From Salegentibacter salegens (GTDB taxonomy: Bacteria > Bacteroidota > Bacteroidia > Flavobacteriales > Flavobacteriaceae): 64,000 nt of DNA. Of the stretch, positions 15,709-24,201 are shown piece by piece (the first letter of the stretch is position 1; every line of letters begins with the position of its first letter). The stretch lies in the NCBI RefSeq assembly GCF_900142975.1, contig NZ_LT670848.1:2108001-2172000 (forward strand), read 5' to 3'. The notes below the pieces were generated by a model that was given only the letters and a program-made list of their open reading frames with translations, made no database searches and had not been told where the DNA came from. Both the position numbers and the translations under genes were made by a program.

Positions 15709-16341
15709 TTAAAGTTCCATTATTTCTATGCTGTTACGTTGAAGTTTTATCTTACCGTCAATTTCCAGTTTTTTTAATAACCTGGAAATCACTACCCTCG
15801 AAGTATGCAAATCGTAAGCAATTTGTTGATGGGTAGCTGCAATTATTTCGTTTTGATTGATTTTCGCCTTATCCTGAAGATATTTCATTAAACGCTGATC
15901 CATATTCATAAAAGCGATGGTATCTATGGTTTCCAGCATTTCGTTGAGCCGGGCGTGATAACTTTCAAAAACAAAATCGCGCCAGGATTTATATTTGGAG
16001 GTCCATTCTTCCATTTTTTCAATGGGAATCATAATCAATTTTGTATCGCGTTCGGCTATAGCCCTAATTTCACTTTTGGTTTGGCCAAGACAACAGGAAA
16101 GCGTCATTGCGCAGGTATCGCCACGTTCAAGAAAATACAGGAGAAGTTCGTCTCCATCTTTATCTTCGCGCATAACTTTAATAGCCCCTTCCATTAATAG
16201 AGGCATCATTTTTACGTAATCACCAATTTCAATGATTTTTTCACCGGCATTAATTCTCTGTAAACTACCTACCTGGGCAATTTCTTCAATGAGTTCGTCT
16301 TCAAAAATAAATCCGTAGGCTTCTTTTAATTCCTCTAGCAT
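15709..16341 (-). CDS. Crp/Fnr family transcriptional regulator with a cysteine cluster
   Basis: A 210-residue regulator: cyclic-nucleotide-binding-type beta-roll (about 20-115), a long dimer helix (DFVFESYHARLNEMLETIDTI), and a winged HTH with recognition region ATHQQIAYDLHTSRVVISRLLKKLE. The beta-roll carries Cys77, Cys83 and Cys84 in DTCAMTLSCCLGQ. That is not the N-terminal Fe-S cysteine pattern of classical FNR. It could sense a thiol-reactive signal such as persulfide, an oxidant or a metal, but this is inference. Its position beside the operator-bearing TauE/SafE promoter makes it the best candidate for binding GTAAC-N4-GTTAC. Confidence 0.88.
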   Translation of the reverse strand: MLEELKEAYGFIFEDELIEEIAQVGSLQRINAGEKIIEIGDYVKMMPLLMEGAIKVMREDKDGDELLLYFLERGDTCAMTLSCCLGQTKSEIRAIAERDTKLIMIPIEKMEEWTSKYKSWRDFVFESYHARLNEMLETIDTIAFMNMDQRLMKYLQDKAKINQNEIIAATHQQIAYDLHTSRVVISRLLKKLEIDGKIKLQRNSIEIMEL

Positions 16342-16364
16342 AAAATATTGGCTGTCCTATTTAT

Positions 16365-16395
16365 AAATTCTGAAAAATCATTTTCTTCAGAATTT
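16365..16395 (-). terminator. Hairpin between hemolysin III gene and Crp/Fnr gene
   Basis: AAATTCTGAA and TTCAGAATTT form a perfect 10-bp stem with an 11-nt loop, 27 bp after the hemolysin III stop. There is no long U-run, so it may be a weak terminator or a regulatory hairpin before the regulator gene. Confidence 0.45.
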
Positions 16396-16421
16396 AAAAT
16401 TAGACATTTTCAACCGAAAGT

Positions 16422-17063
16422 CTATCCCGGCAATACATAAAAATAAATGGAAAGATAATGGCAAAACGTACCGAAAAGCACAAAAATATGAAAGATGGCG
16501 TGATTAAATTTCACCTTATCTAAACTAAATAATACAGCGCCAATGGTGTAAGAGAGCCCGCCGCCTATTAGCCACCATAAACCTTCAGAACTTAAATTAT
16601 CATACAAAGGCTTAATTGCAAATACAATAATCCAGCCCATGACTACATACATTATTGTAGACAGGGTTTGATATTTTCCGATGTAAAAAAGTTTAAGAAT
16701 AATGCCGGTAAGGGCACAACCCCAAACAACTCCAAAAATAGTCCAACCTACCCAACCTTCTAAAGTAACCAGTGCAAAAGGCGTATAGCTTCCGGCAATG
16801 AGCACATAAATAGAAGCGTGATCCAGAATATTTAACCGGTAACGCCAATTTTTATTCGTGGCAGAGTGATATAAGGTAGAAGCCGCATAGAGTAAGATCA
16901 TACTCGCACCAAAAATACTAAAGCTCACAAGGTGCACCACTTCACCAAGTTCGTTGGCCCTTACTATTAATAGAACAAGACCTAATATGCTTAAGGCAAA
17001 ACCAAAAGCATGTGAGATCACATTTAATTTTTCTTCGAAAGGTTCGTATTGGTTAAAAGGCAT
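16422..17063 (-). CDS. Hemolysin III (YqfA/PAQR-like) family membrane protein
   Basis: A 213-residue protein with seven hydrophobic helices. Family motifs are visible: EEKLNVISHAFGFALSI near the start, LYHSATNKNWRYRLNILDHASIYVLIAGSYTPFAL in the middle, and FNHAIFHIFVLFGTFCHYLSI at the end. The conserved Ser, Asp and His residues form the zinc site of the PAQR/CREST superfamily of predicted membrane hydrolases. Despite the name, a haemolytic role is not expected. It is divergent from sbcD, and the 199 bp between them should hold both promoters; I see no clear operator there. Confidence 0.9.
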   Translation of the reverse strand: MPFNQYEPFEEKLNVISHAFGFALSILGLVLLIVRANELGEVVHLVSFSIFGASMILLYAASTLYHSATNKNWRYRLNILDHASIYVLIAGSYTPFALVTLEGWVGWTIFGVVWGCALTGIILKLFYIGKYQTLSTIMYVVMGWIIVFAIKPLYDNLSSEGLWWLIGGGLSYTIGAVLFSLDKVKFNHAIFHIFVLFGTFCHYLSIYFYVLPG

Positions 17064-17262
17064 TTTTTTACAAAGTTTTAGACGTAAAATTATTATCTAC
17101 AAAAAATCTTATAATCTACTAACCACTATACAAGGTTAAAAACCTCGCAGGAACGTTAACGATATAAAATTAAAGATATTCAGGCTTAATTCTAATATTT
17201 TAAACAGGCAATTTTTATTACTTTCGGGCTTTCACACCGGCACAAATACTTAACCGACTCCT

Positions 17263-18480
17263 ATGAAAATCTTGCATACCGCCGACTGGCATATTGGTAA
17301 AAAATTGCATAAACACAGTCTGCACCCAGATTTTGATCTTTTTATAGATTGGCTTTGCCAGTGTATTGCTGAAAATAAAGTGGAAGTATTATTGGTCTCG
17401 GGTGATGTTTTTGATCTTGCTAATCCTTCTTCGGAAGCCAGGCAGCAATATTTTAAAGCTTTAATGAAGTTGAAGCGTTTAGACTGCAAGATTATTCTTA
17501 CCGGTGGCAATCACGACTCTCCCGCCATGCTAAACGCTCCACAAGAAGTTTTGCGCGAACTGGATATTCACATTATTGGAGGTTTGCCAGATGAAATTTC
17601 GGAATGTATTATTCCTATAAAAAATAAAGAAAATCAAACCGAATTGCTCGTCGCTGCCCTCCCCTATTTGCGGGATGCCGATTTAAGAACTGCCAGCCAG
17701 GGTAATTCTTATGAAGATCGTTTAGATGCTTTGCGAAAGGGAATTAAGCAAACCTTTTTAGATGCTGCTGAATTTTGTGAAACCGAATATCCAGGCAGTC
17801 CCACAATCGCTATGGGACATCTTTTTGCCGCCGGTGCCGAAACTTCAGAAAGCGAACGCGATATCCAAATCGGAAACCAGGCGGCTTTTAATGCGCTTCA
17901 ATTTGGAAAGTATTTTAATTATATCGCATTGGGCCATATTCATAAACCACAAAGGGTAAACGCTCAAACCCCTACTTTTTACAGCGGATCCCCTATTCCG
18001 CTATCCTTTAGCGAGCGCAGCAATAAGAACCGCATTTTACTTTTAGATACCGAAACAGGTTGGGAACCGCAGAATATAGAAATTCCAGTTTTTAGGAAGT
18101 TGCTAAAAATCACCGGTACCCTGGAAATCCTTCAGCAAAAATTATTGGAGCTGCAAGCTCGTGATGGACTTGCTTCTTTAATTGAAATTGAATTGAAAGA
18201 AGCGAATTTTGATTCTAATAAAATTTATGAGTTGGACCAGCTAGTTGATAATTTTAAGGTGGAAGGTTATGAAATCGTAAAACACCGCGCAACTTTTGAA
18301 AATAAAATAAGCGGTAGTGGCGAACTTTATGAGCAAAAACAGCAATTGGAAGATCTTCAGCCTTTAGATGTTTTTCAAAAATTAGTAGATAAGCAGGAAG
18401 AAGATGAAGATACTCGTAAAGAATTATTGAGCGCTTTTAATGAAATTCTAGAAGAAGTGCATCAATCAAAAAGAGTTTAA
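17263..18480 (+). CDS. sbcD: Exonuclease SbcCD subunit D
   Basis: A 405-residue Mre11-type nuclease with phosphoesterase motifs in order: ILHTADWHIGKKLH, SGDVFDLA, LTGGNHDSP, MGHLFAAGA and ALGHIHKPQ. With SbcC it forms an ATP-dependent complex that cuts hairpins and covalently blocked DNA ends. The gap to sbcC is 3 bp, and the pair is divergent from the hemolysin III gene. It has the usual length and no missing motif. Confidence 0.96.
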   Translation: MKILHTADWHIGKKLHKHSLHPDFDLFIDWLCQCIAENKVEVLLVSGDVFDLANPSSEARQQYFKALMKLKRLDCKIILTGGNHDSPAMLNAPQEVLRELDIHIIGGLPDEISECIIPIKNKENQTELLVAALPYLRDADLRTASQGNSYEDRLDALRKGIKQTFLDAAEFCETEYPGSPTIAMGHLFAAGAETSESERDIQIGNQAAFNALQFGKYFNYIALGHIHKPQRVNAQTPTFYSGSPIPLSFSERSNKNRILLLDTETGWEPQNIEIPVFRKLLKITGTLEILQQKLLELQARDGLASLIEIELKEANFDSNKIYELDQLVDNFKVEGYEIVKHRATFENKISGSGELYEQKQQLEDLQPLDVFQKLVDKQEEDEDTRKELLSAFNEILEEVHQSKRV

Positions 18481-18483
18481 ACA

Positions 18484-21400
18484 ATGAAGATCCTAAGCAT
18501 AGCTTTTAAAAATATCAACTCCCTGAAGGGTGAAAATTTTATTGATTTTGAAGCTGCTCCTTTTTCGGGAAATACGCTGTTTGCCATCACCGGTCCCACG
18601 GGAAGCGGAAAAAGCAGCATTCTGGATGTGATCTCGCTGGCGTTATTTAATCAAGTGCCGCGATTGGGGAAAATCAGCAAAAAGGAAATCAGGGAAAAAG
18701 GCGCGATTCTTACCAGAAACCAGAAAGAAGCATACGCCAAAGTTACTTACCAAACCAATGCCGGCCGTTTCACTTCTTCCTGGAGCATTGAGGTGAACCG
18801 AAATGGAAACCTTAACGATTATAATATGGAGATTGCGAATCTTCAGGATAACTCGATTTTAGATCTCAAGAAATCTGAAGTCCCGGCGAAAAACGAAGAT
18901 TTAATCGGGTTAAATTACGACCAGTTTATTAAATCGGTTTTACTGGCGCAGGGTGATTTTGCCAAATTTCTTTCGGCTAAAAAAGAGGAACGTGGAGAAT
19001 TGCTGGAAAAAATTACCGGCACCGGAATTTATCGGCAGTTGGGAATATTGGCTTTTGAACGATTTAAAGCCGAGACTTCGGAAATTGAAAAGCAGCAAAA
19101 CGAGATAAAATTGATTAGCTCGTATTTGCTTTCTAAAGAAGATTTAGAAATTTTCAATAAAGATCTAAAGGAAAAAACAGCTAAAACGGAAAGTTTACAG
19201 AAGAATTTAAAGTTGATTGATAAACAACTGGAATTAAAGCAAAGCATTAAAAACCAGGAGAAGGAAATTAGTAGTTTAAATGAAAAAGAAATAAAACTAC
19301 ATGAGCAGCTAAAAGAATTTGAAAACGAATACGGCGAAAGCCTGAAACAGCACGAAAAACTACAACCAATAGCTGAAGAATTACATACCTGGAAAAGATT
19401 TAAACAGGAATTAGAAGATTTAAAATCCGGTTTAGGTAAGACTTCAGAAAAAATTGAGTCGAATAAAGAAAACACGATCAATTTTATTCAGCAGGTAAAA
19501 AGTTTTGTTCACGAAGAAGTTTCTGCAGAAAATCTTAAGGAAAAATTAAGCGATTTTACAGAGAAAATAAGAAAACTCCAGGAAGAAAAAACTTCCCTGG
19601 GACGTGATTATAAAAGTAAACTGCAGTTATTTAAAACCGAAACGCGTGAATTAAACCTGGAATTTCCAGAGAATGATTTAAAACTTGGAAAAGAGATTTT
19701 TAGAAATCTTAAAGCAGAAAAAACACAACAAAAAAAGCAGTTAGAGGTTGATTTAAAAGAAATAGACAAACAAAATCTAGCTTCAGAAAAAAACCGGTTA
19801 AAAACTGAATTAGAAAAAAGCCATGTAGCCAGGAGTTTTTCAGAGAAAAATCTGCAGCAAAAACAGAACCAATTAGATCTAAAAAAGGAAATACAATCGC
19901 TTCAACCGGAATTGGAAAGTTTGCCTAAAATTGTTCAGGAAGAAGAAACTTTGCTTATTTCTTTGAAAAAGGATTTGGAGATCCTTCAGTTAAAAAAAGA
20001 TAATCAGTTAAAAACTGCGCAATTAGAAGACCTTAGGAATTCACTTAAAACGGGAGAAGCCTGCCCGCTCTGTGGATCTCATGATCACCCCTATTCTGAA
20101 CACCTTCCCGATTTTGAAGATGATCTTGCGGTGAAAATTTCAGCAAAAAATTCAGAAATAGATCAACATAATACAAAACTTACCCAGGTGAAATCTAAAC
20201 TTTTGCATTTAGAAGAATCATTGAAAAAATACCAAAAGCAATTAGGTGAAATTGAGGCCGAGATTACTAAAAACGAAAAGGATTTTAAACAAAAATATCC
20301 CGGTTTTGAAAAGCCGGAAGCCATAAATTGGGAAACTCACATTTCCAGGCTTAATACTAACATTGAGAATTTAGAATTTTTTGAAACTATAAATCAGCAA
20401 TTAAAAGCAATAGAAAGCGGCTACCCTATTTTAGAAGAATTAGAAAAAATACTTCAACGCGGAAAATTACTGCAGCAGCAACTTCAGGAGCAATATTCGG
20501 GAAAAAATATTGGTGAGGATAGTCAGCAATTAATGGATCGCTGGAATTCATTAAACCAGGAAAAAAAATATCTACAGGAACAGGAAAAGGAGCAAAAAGA
20601 ACAACTTCAGCAAAAATCTAAGATTTATAATGAATTACGGGAAAAACTGGAACAGCAGGTCTTAAATAAAAATTTTGAATGCCTTGAAAATGCATACCAT
20701 TCGCTATTACCCGGAAATAAATTCTTTGACTTAAAAAAGCAGAAAGATGATTTTTTAAAGCAAAAAAGCATTGTTGAGACAGAAATTTCTACCCTTAGAA
20801 AACAATTAAAAGAGATAAAAGAAAATGAAAGTAAACGTTCTATAGATGACTTAACGACAGAGCAAAAACAGAAGCAGGAAGATTTTCTATCAACGCAGTC
20901 AAATTGCGAAGAATTAAGAAGAAAACTTGGCAACAATACGGAATACATTTCTCGCCTAAAAAACCTTGAAAATCAAATTGCAGAAAAGGAAAAGGAATGC
21001 AAACGCTGGCGACTTTTAAATACACTTATTGGAGACAGGCAGGGAAAGAAATTCAATGATTTTGCGCAAGACCTTACTTTATCACAGCTTATCTATTTGG
21101 CCAATATTAGGCTAAAAGATTTAAGTGAACGTTACAAAATAGATAAAGCTATAGATGGCGAAGACGATGGCCTGGTAGCGATAGACGAGGATATGGGCGG
21201 GCAAAGACGATCGGTTAAAACGCTTTCTGGTGGAGAAACTTTTCTATTGAGTTTATCTCTCGCACTGGCTTTATCTGATCTCGCTTCCAGAAATGTAGAA
21301 ATAAACAGTCTTTTTATCGATGAAGGTTTTGGAACTTTAGACCCTGAAACTTTAGATCAAACCCTGGACACTTTAGAAAAACTCCAGGCAGAATCGGGTA

Positions 21401-21507
21401 AAACCATCGGGATTATAAGTCACGTAGCTTCGTTAAAAGAGCGTATTGGAACCCAAATTCAACTTACCAGAAATGGACAGGGATATAGTAGTTTGGTGGT
21501 GAAATAG
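18484..21507 (+). CDS. sbcC: Exonuclease SbcCD subunit C
   Basis: A 1007-residue Rad50-type ATPase. Walker A is ITGPTGSGKSSILDVIS near residue 35. Two long coiled-coil arms flank the zinc hook Cys527-P-L-Cys530. The C-terminal lobe has the ABC signature KTLSGGETFLLSLSLALALSDLA and Walker B SLFIDEGFGTLD. It partners SbcD in processing hairpins and stalled-fork ends. The 56 bp after its stop contain a short tandem GTTGCGG microrepeat. Confidence 0.96.
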   Translation: MKILSIAFKNINSLKGENFIDFEAAPFSGNTLFAITGPTGSGKSSILDVISLALFNQVPRLGKISKKEIREKGAILTRNQKEAYAKVTYQTNAGRFTSSWSIEVNRNGNLNDYNMEIANLQDNSILDLKKSEVPAKNEDLIGLNYDQFIKSVLLAQGDFAKFLSAKKEERGELLEKITGTGIYRQLGILAFERFKAETSEIEKQQNEIKLISSYLLSKEDLEIFNKDLKEKTAKTESLQKNLKLIDKQLELKQSIKNQEKEISSLNEKEIKLHEQLKEFENEYGESLKQHEKLQPIAEELHTWKRFKQELEDLKSGLGKTSEKIESNKENTINFIQQVKSFVHEEVSAENLKEKLSDFTEKIRKLQEEKTSLGRDYKSKLQLFKTETRELNLEFPENDLKLGKEIFRNLKAEKTQQKKQLEVDLKEIDKQNLASEKNRLKTELEKSHVARSFSEKNLQQKQNQLDLKKEIQSLQPELESLPKIVQEEETLLISLKKDLEILQLKKDNQLKTAQLEDLRNSLKTGEACPLCGSHDHPYSEHLPDFEDDLAVKISAKNSEIDQHNTKLTQVKSKLLHLEESLKKYQKQLGEIEAEITKNEKDFKQKYPGFEKPEAINWETHISRLNTNIENLEFFETINQQLKAIESGYPILEELEKILQRGKLLQQQLQEQYSGKNIGEDSQQLMDRWNSLNQEKKYLQEQEKEQKEQLQQKSKIYNELREKLEQQVLNKNFECLENAYHSLLPGNKFFDLKKQKDDFLKQKSIVETEISTLRKQLKEIKENESKRSIDDLTTEQKQKQEDFLSTQSNCEELRRKLGNNTEYISRLKNLENQIAEKEKECKRWRLLNTLIGDRQGKKFNDFAQDLTLSQLIYLANIRLKDLSERYKIDKAIDGEDDGLVAIDEDMGGQRRSVKTLSGGETFLLSLSLALALSDLASRNVEINSLFIDEGFGTLDPETLDQTLDTLEKLQAESGKTIGIISHVASLKERIGTQIQLTRNGQGYSSLVVK

Positions 21508-21563
21508 AATTTAGAGTTGCGGGTTGCGGGTTGCTGATTAAAAATAAAAAGTCAAAACTATAA

Positions 21564-22439
21564 CTACTCTAAACTGCAGGTTTCAGAATCCAGCTCAAAC
21601 TGGATGGTAAAGTGTTCAAAATTATATGTTTTCAAAGAATCTAATACTTCAGATTTAAGATTTAGGTATTCGTCAACACTATTGACATTTTGCAATTTTA
21701 CGTGCGCGGTAAACACATGATGCTCTCCCTCTTGTGACCAAATATGTACATGATGTGATGAAGCTACCCCGGGGATTTCTTCAATTTGTTGTTTTACTTC
21801 CTCCAGATTAATATCAGAAGGTGTGCCCTGCAGAAAAATAAAAAGTGTTTCTTTTAATCTTTTAAAAACATTCCATAAAATATAGAGTGTGATTACCAAA
21901 GATAAAGCCGGATCAAGGTAATGGATATCTTTAAATTGCAAAATAATAGCCACAACGAGGATCGAAGCCCATCCCAGAACATCTTCCATTAGGTGCCAGG
22001 AAATCACTTTTTCGTTTAAGGTTTTACCACTGCTCAATTTCCAGGCGGCAAATCCGTTAACCGCTACCCCAATAAAAGCAAAAATCATCATTCCTTCGGC
22101 ATCAGAATGTTCAGGGGCCATAAGCCTGCCCACCGCTTCATAAATTACATAAACAGAACCTGCAATAAGAATTAAACTATTAAGTAATGCCCCTAAAAGA
22201 GAGAATCTCCGGTATCCAAAAGAAAATTTGGAGTCGCTTTTCTGCTGTGATTTATGATCCAGGTACCAGGAGGTTCCCAACGAAAGACTATCACCAAGAT
22301 CGTGTACCGCATCTGAGATAATAGCAATACTATTCACATAAATTCCGCCAATAAATTCAATAATGGTAAATCCGAGATTGAGGAAAAATACAAGTCTGAG
22401 ATTTTTTTCAGAAGAATTCTTATGATGATGGTGGCCCAT
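21564..22439 (-). CDS. Cation diffusion facilitator family transporter (CzcD/ZitB-like)
   Basis: A 291-residue divalent-metal/proton antiporter. Six helices hold the metal-site pairs D-x-x-x-D in ISDAVHDLGDSLSLG and H-x-x-x-D in SWHLMEDVLGWAS. The cytoplasmic C-terminal domain contains GVASSHHVHIWSQEGEHHVFTAHVKL. A His-rich N-terminus (MGHHHHKN) may bind metal. Zinc is the likely substrate, with cobalt or cadmium possible. It is convergent with sbcC and divergent from the next gene. Confidence 0.93.
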   Translation of the reverse strand: MGHHHHKNSSEKNLRLVFFLNLGFTIIEFIGGIYVNSIAIISDAVHDLGDSLSLGTSWYLDHKSQQKSDSKFSFGYRRFSLLGALLNSLILIAGSVYVIYEAVGRLMAPEHSDAEGMMIFAFIGVAVNGFAAWKLSSGKTLNEKVISWHLMEDVLGWASILVVAIILQFKDIHYLDPALSLVITLYILWNVFKRLKETLFIFLQGTPSDINLEEVKQQIEEIPGVASSHHVHIWSQEGEHHVFTAHVKLQNVNSVDEYLNLKSEVLDSLKTYNFEHFTIQFELDSETCSLE

Positions 22440-22607
22440 ACTTTAGGAAAACTAAGTGAATTGCTTTTCACCTCGAAATTAATCAATTTTAGTGTATTTA
22501 TAAATTTTCTTCATTTTAAATGAAAAATATTGTGTTCAGCTTAAATTTTCACTATTAATTATCATCAAAATTTCGTATATTAGGATGAATATCAAAAACT
22601 TATAGCT

Positions 22608-23870
22608 GTGAAAAATTTAAAATCCCTAATGCTTTTTTTAGTGGGTATGCTAATTTGCTATACTCCTCTAAATGCTTTGCCATTTTTACAGGATTCTGAT
22701 CAGGATTATGTAGAATATAAAGGTGAAGTGATCAACTCGAATAATGAAGATGTGATCGTGAACGCCCATTTGTCGGTAAATGAAACCAATATCTCAACGG
22801 TTACGAATTCCGAAGGAAAATTTTCTCTAAAAGTACCCGCAGGAACGAGACCTGCCACGGTAAATATTTCTTATTTGGGGTACCAGAGCAAAAACTTACC
22901 TCTGAGTTATTTTAAATCTCAGGGTACAATTATTTATCTGGAGCCCGTGGTAGAAGAACTTTCTGAAGTAAAAGTTTATGAAGCCGGGGATGCCCGGAGA
23001 TTAGTACGTAGTATGCTGGATAATCGAGGAGATAATTATATTGACGACCCTACCCAAATGACTGCTTTTTATAGAGAAAGTATAAGTAAGGGCAATAGAA
23101 ATGTTTCTTTGAGTGAAGCTGTGGTAAAAATTCACAAAAAACCATACAGTGATTATGGCGAAGAAGACATAGAACTTATTAAAGCCCGAAAAACTGCCGA
23201 TTATGAACGTTTAGATACCCTGGCTTTAAAATTGCGTGGCGGCCCATTTAATACCTTGTTTATTGATGTGATGAAGTATCCAGATTATCTTTTTTATGAG
23301 CGAGACCTTGATAATTATGAATTCAGTTTTGAAGAACCCACTCAAATCGATAATAGATACTTATATGTGGTGAGCTTTGAAGATATGAATAAAGATATGC
23401 CCTGGTTCTTTGGAACGCTTTTTATTGATGCCGAAACCCAAAGTCTGGTAAGAGCAAGATTAAATATGAATGTGGATAACCGGCGCGCAGCCACCAATAT
23501 GTTTGTAAATAAAAAACCTGGAGGCACCAAAGTTTATCCAATTGAAGTGATGTATGATATAGATTACCATCAGCAGGACGGAAAATGGTATTTTGGTTAT
23601 TCAAACGCGCAACTTCTTTTTGTGGTAAATTGGAAGAAAAAATTATTTAATTCAAGATACCTGGTAGATTCTGAAATGGCAGTTACCAACTGGCAACCAC
23701 AAAGCGAAGATAGAATTAAGAAAGGGGATAACTTTTTAAACAAAAGAGTAGTGATGGCCGATGATATTTCCGGTTTTACCGATCTACAATTTTGGGGAAG
23801 TAATAATATTATAGAACCCGATAAATCTATACAGAATGCCATTGAAAAGATTCAGGAAAATATTCAATAA
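22608..23870 (+). CDS. Exported protein with N-terminal carboxypeptidase-regulatory-like domain
   Basis: A 420-residue protein starting at GTG, with a hydrophobic signal (MLFLVGMLICYTPLNA). A beta-sandwich of the CarboxypepD_reg-like type (about 37-115) has the usual YKGEVINSNNEDVIVNAHLSV, TNSEGKFSLKVP and ISYLGYQSK blocks. The C-terminal part (LVRSMLDNRGDNYIDDPTQMTAFYRES and on) is a Bacteroidota-specific envelope region whose function is unknown to me. It ends 60 bp before a strong terminator and is a single-gene unit. Confidence 0.75.
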   Translation: MKNLKSLMLFLVGMLICYTPLNALPFLQDSDQDYVEYKGEVINSNNEDVIVNAHLSVNETNISTVTNSEGKFSLKVPAGTRPATVNISYLGYQSKNLPLSYFKSQGTIIYLEPVVEELSEVKVYEAGDARRLVRSMLDNRGDNYIDDPTQMTAFYRESISKGNRNVSLSEAVVKIHKKPYSDYGEEDIELIKARKTADYERLDTLALKLRGGPFNTLFIDVMKYPDYLFYERDLDNYEFSFEEPTQIDNRYLYVVSFEDMNKDMPWFFGTLFIDAETQSLVRARLNMNVDNRRAATNMFVNKKPGGTKVYPIEVMYDIDYHQQDGKWYFGYSNAQLLFVVNWKKKLFNSRYLVDSEMAVTNWQPQSEDRIKKGDNFLNKRVVMADDISGFTDLQFWGSNNIIEPDKSIQNAIEKIQENIQ

Positions 23871-23930
23871 AAATATCTCGAAGTAATTAGTCGTGATTAT
23901 CGAGTAAAGAGGTATTTAATTAAGATATAG

Positions 23931-23975
23931 AAGGTTGTTGAAAAAGTAATTAAGCTTTTTCAACAACCTTTTTTT
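23931..23975 (+). terminator. Strong intrinsic terminator
   Basis: AAGGTTGTTGAAAAAG and CTTTTTCAACAACCTT form a perfect 16-bp stem with an 8-nt loop, followed by five more T. It ends the transcript of the envelope protein gene. Confidence 0.92.
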
Positions 23976-24145
23976 ATTACCTCAACTTAATGTAAACCTT
24001 GAAAAACAATGTAAAGGGCTGTCATTAGGATGGATTAGATATTAAGTATAGCTAATTTAGATTATTAAATCTCACTTTACCCTATCTTCATCTACTGCCT
24101 CTATAATTCCAATAATGCTAAATTAAATAGCTTTTAAAATTATTT

Positions 24146-24161
24146 AACTAACAAATTAGTT
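24146..24161. promoter_or_regulatory. Candidate operator before the lipoprotein gene
   Basis: The region 23976-24201 has no gene. It holds the perfect 6-4-6 palindrome AACTAA-CAAA-TTAGTT and, nearer the gene, TAGCTTTC (24187-24194), a 7/8 match to the -7 consensus. The palindrome may be an operator; nothing in the window repeats it. Confidence 0.3.
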
Positions 24162-24201
24162 TTATATTGCATTCTATCGAAATTCTTAGCTTTCAAAATC
24201 T

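Noticed and set aside
19029..19481. Ser/Phe-rich 150-codon frame opposite sbcC
   Set aside because: Typical antisense of Glu/Lys-rich coiled-coil codons; not a gene.
21508..21563. GTTGCGG microrepeat after sbcC as a mobile miniature element
   Set aside because: Only two and a half units with no terminal repeats or target duplication.
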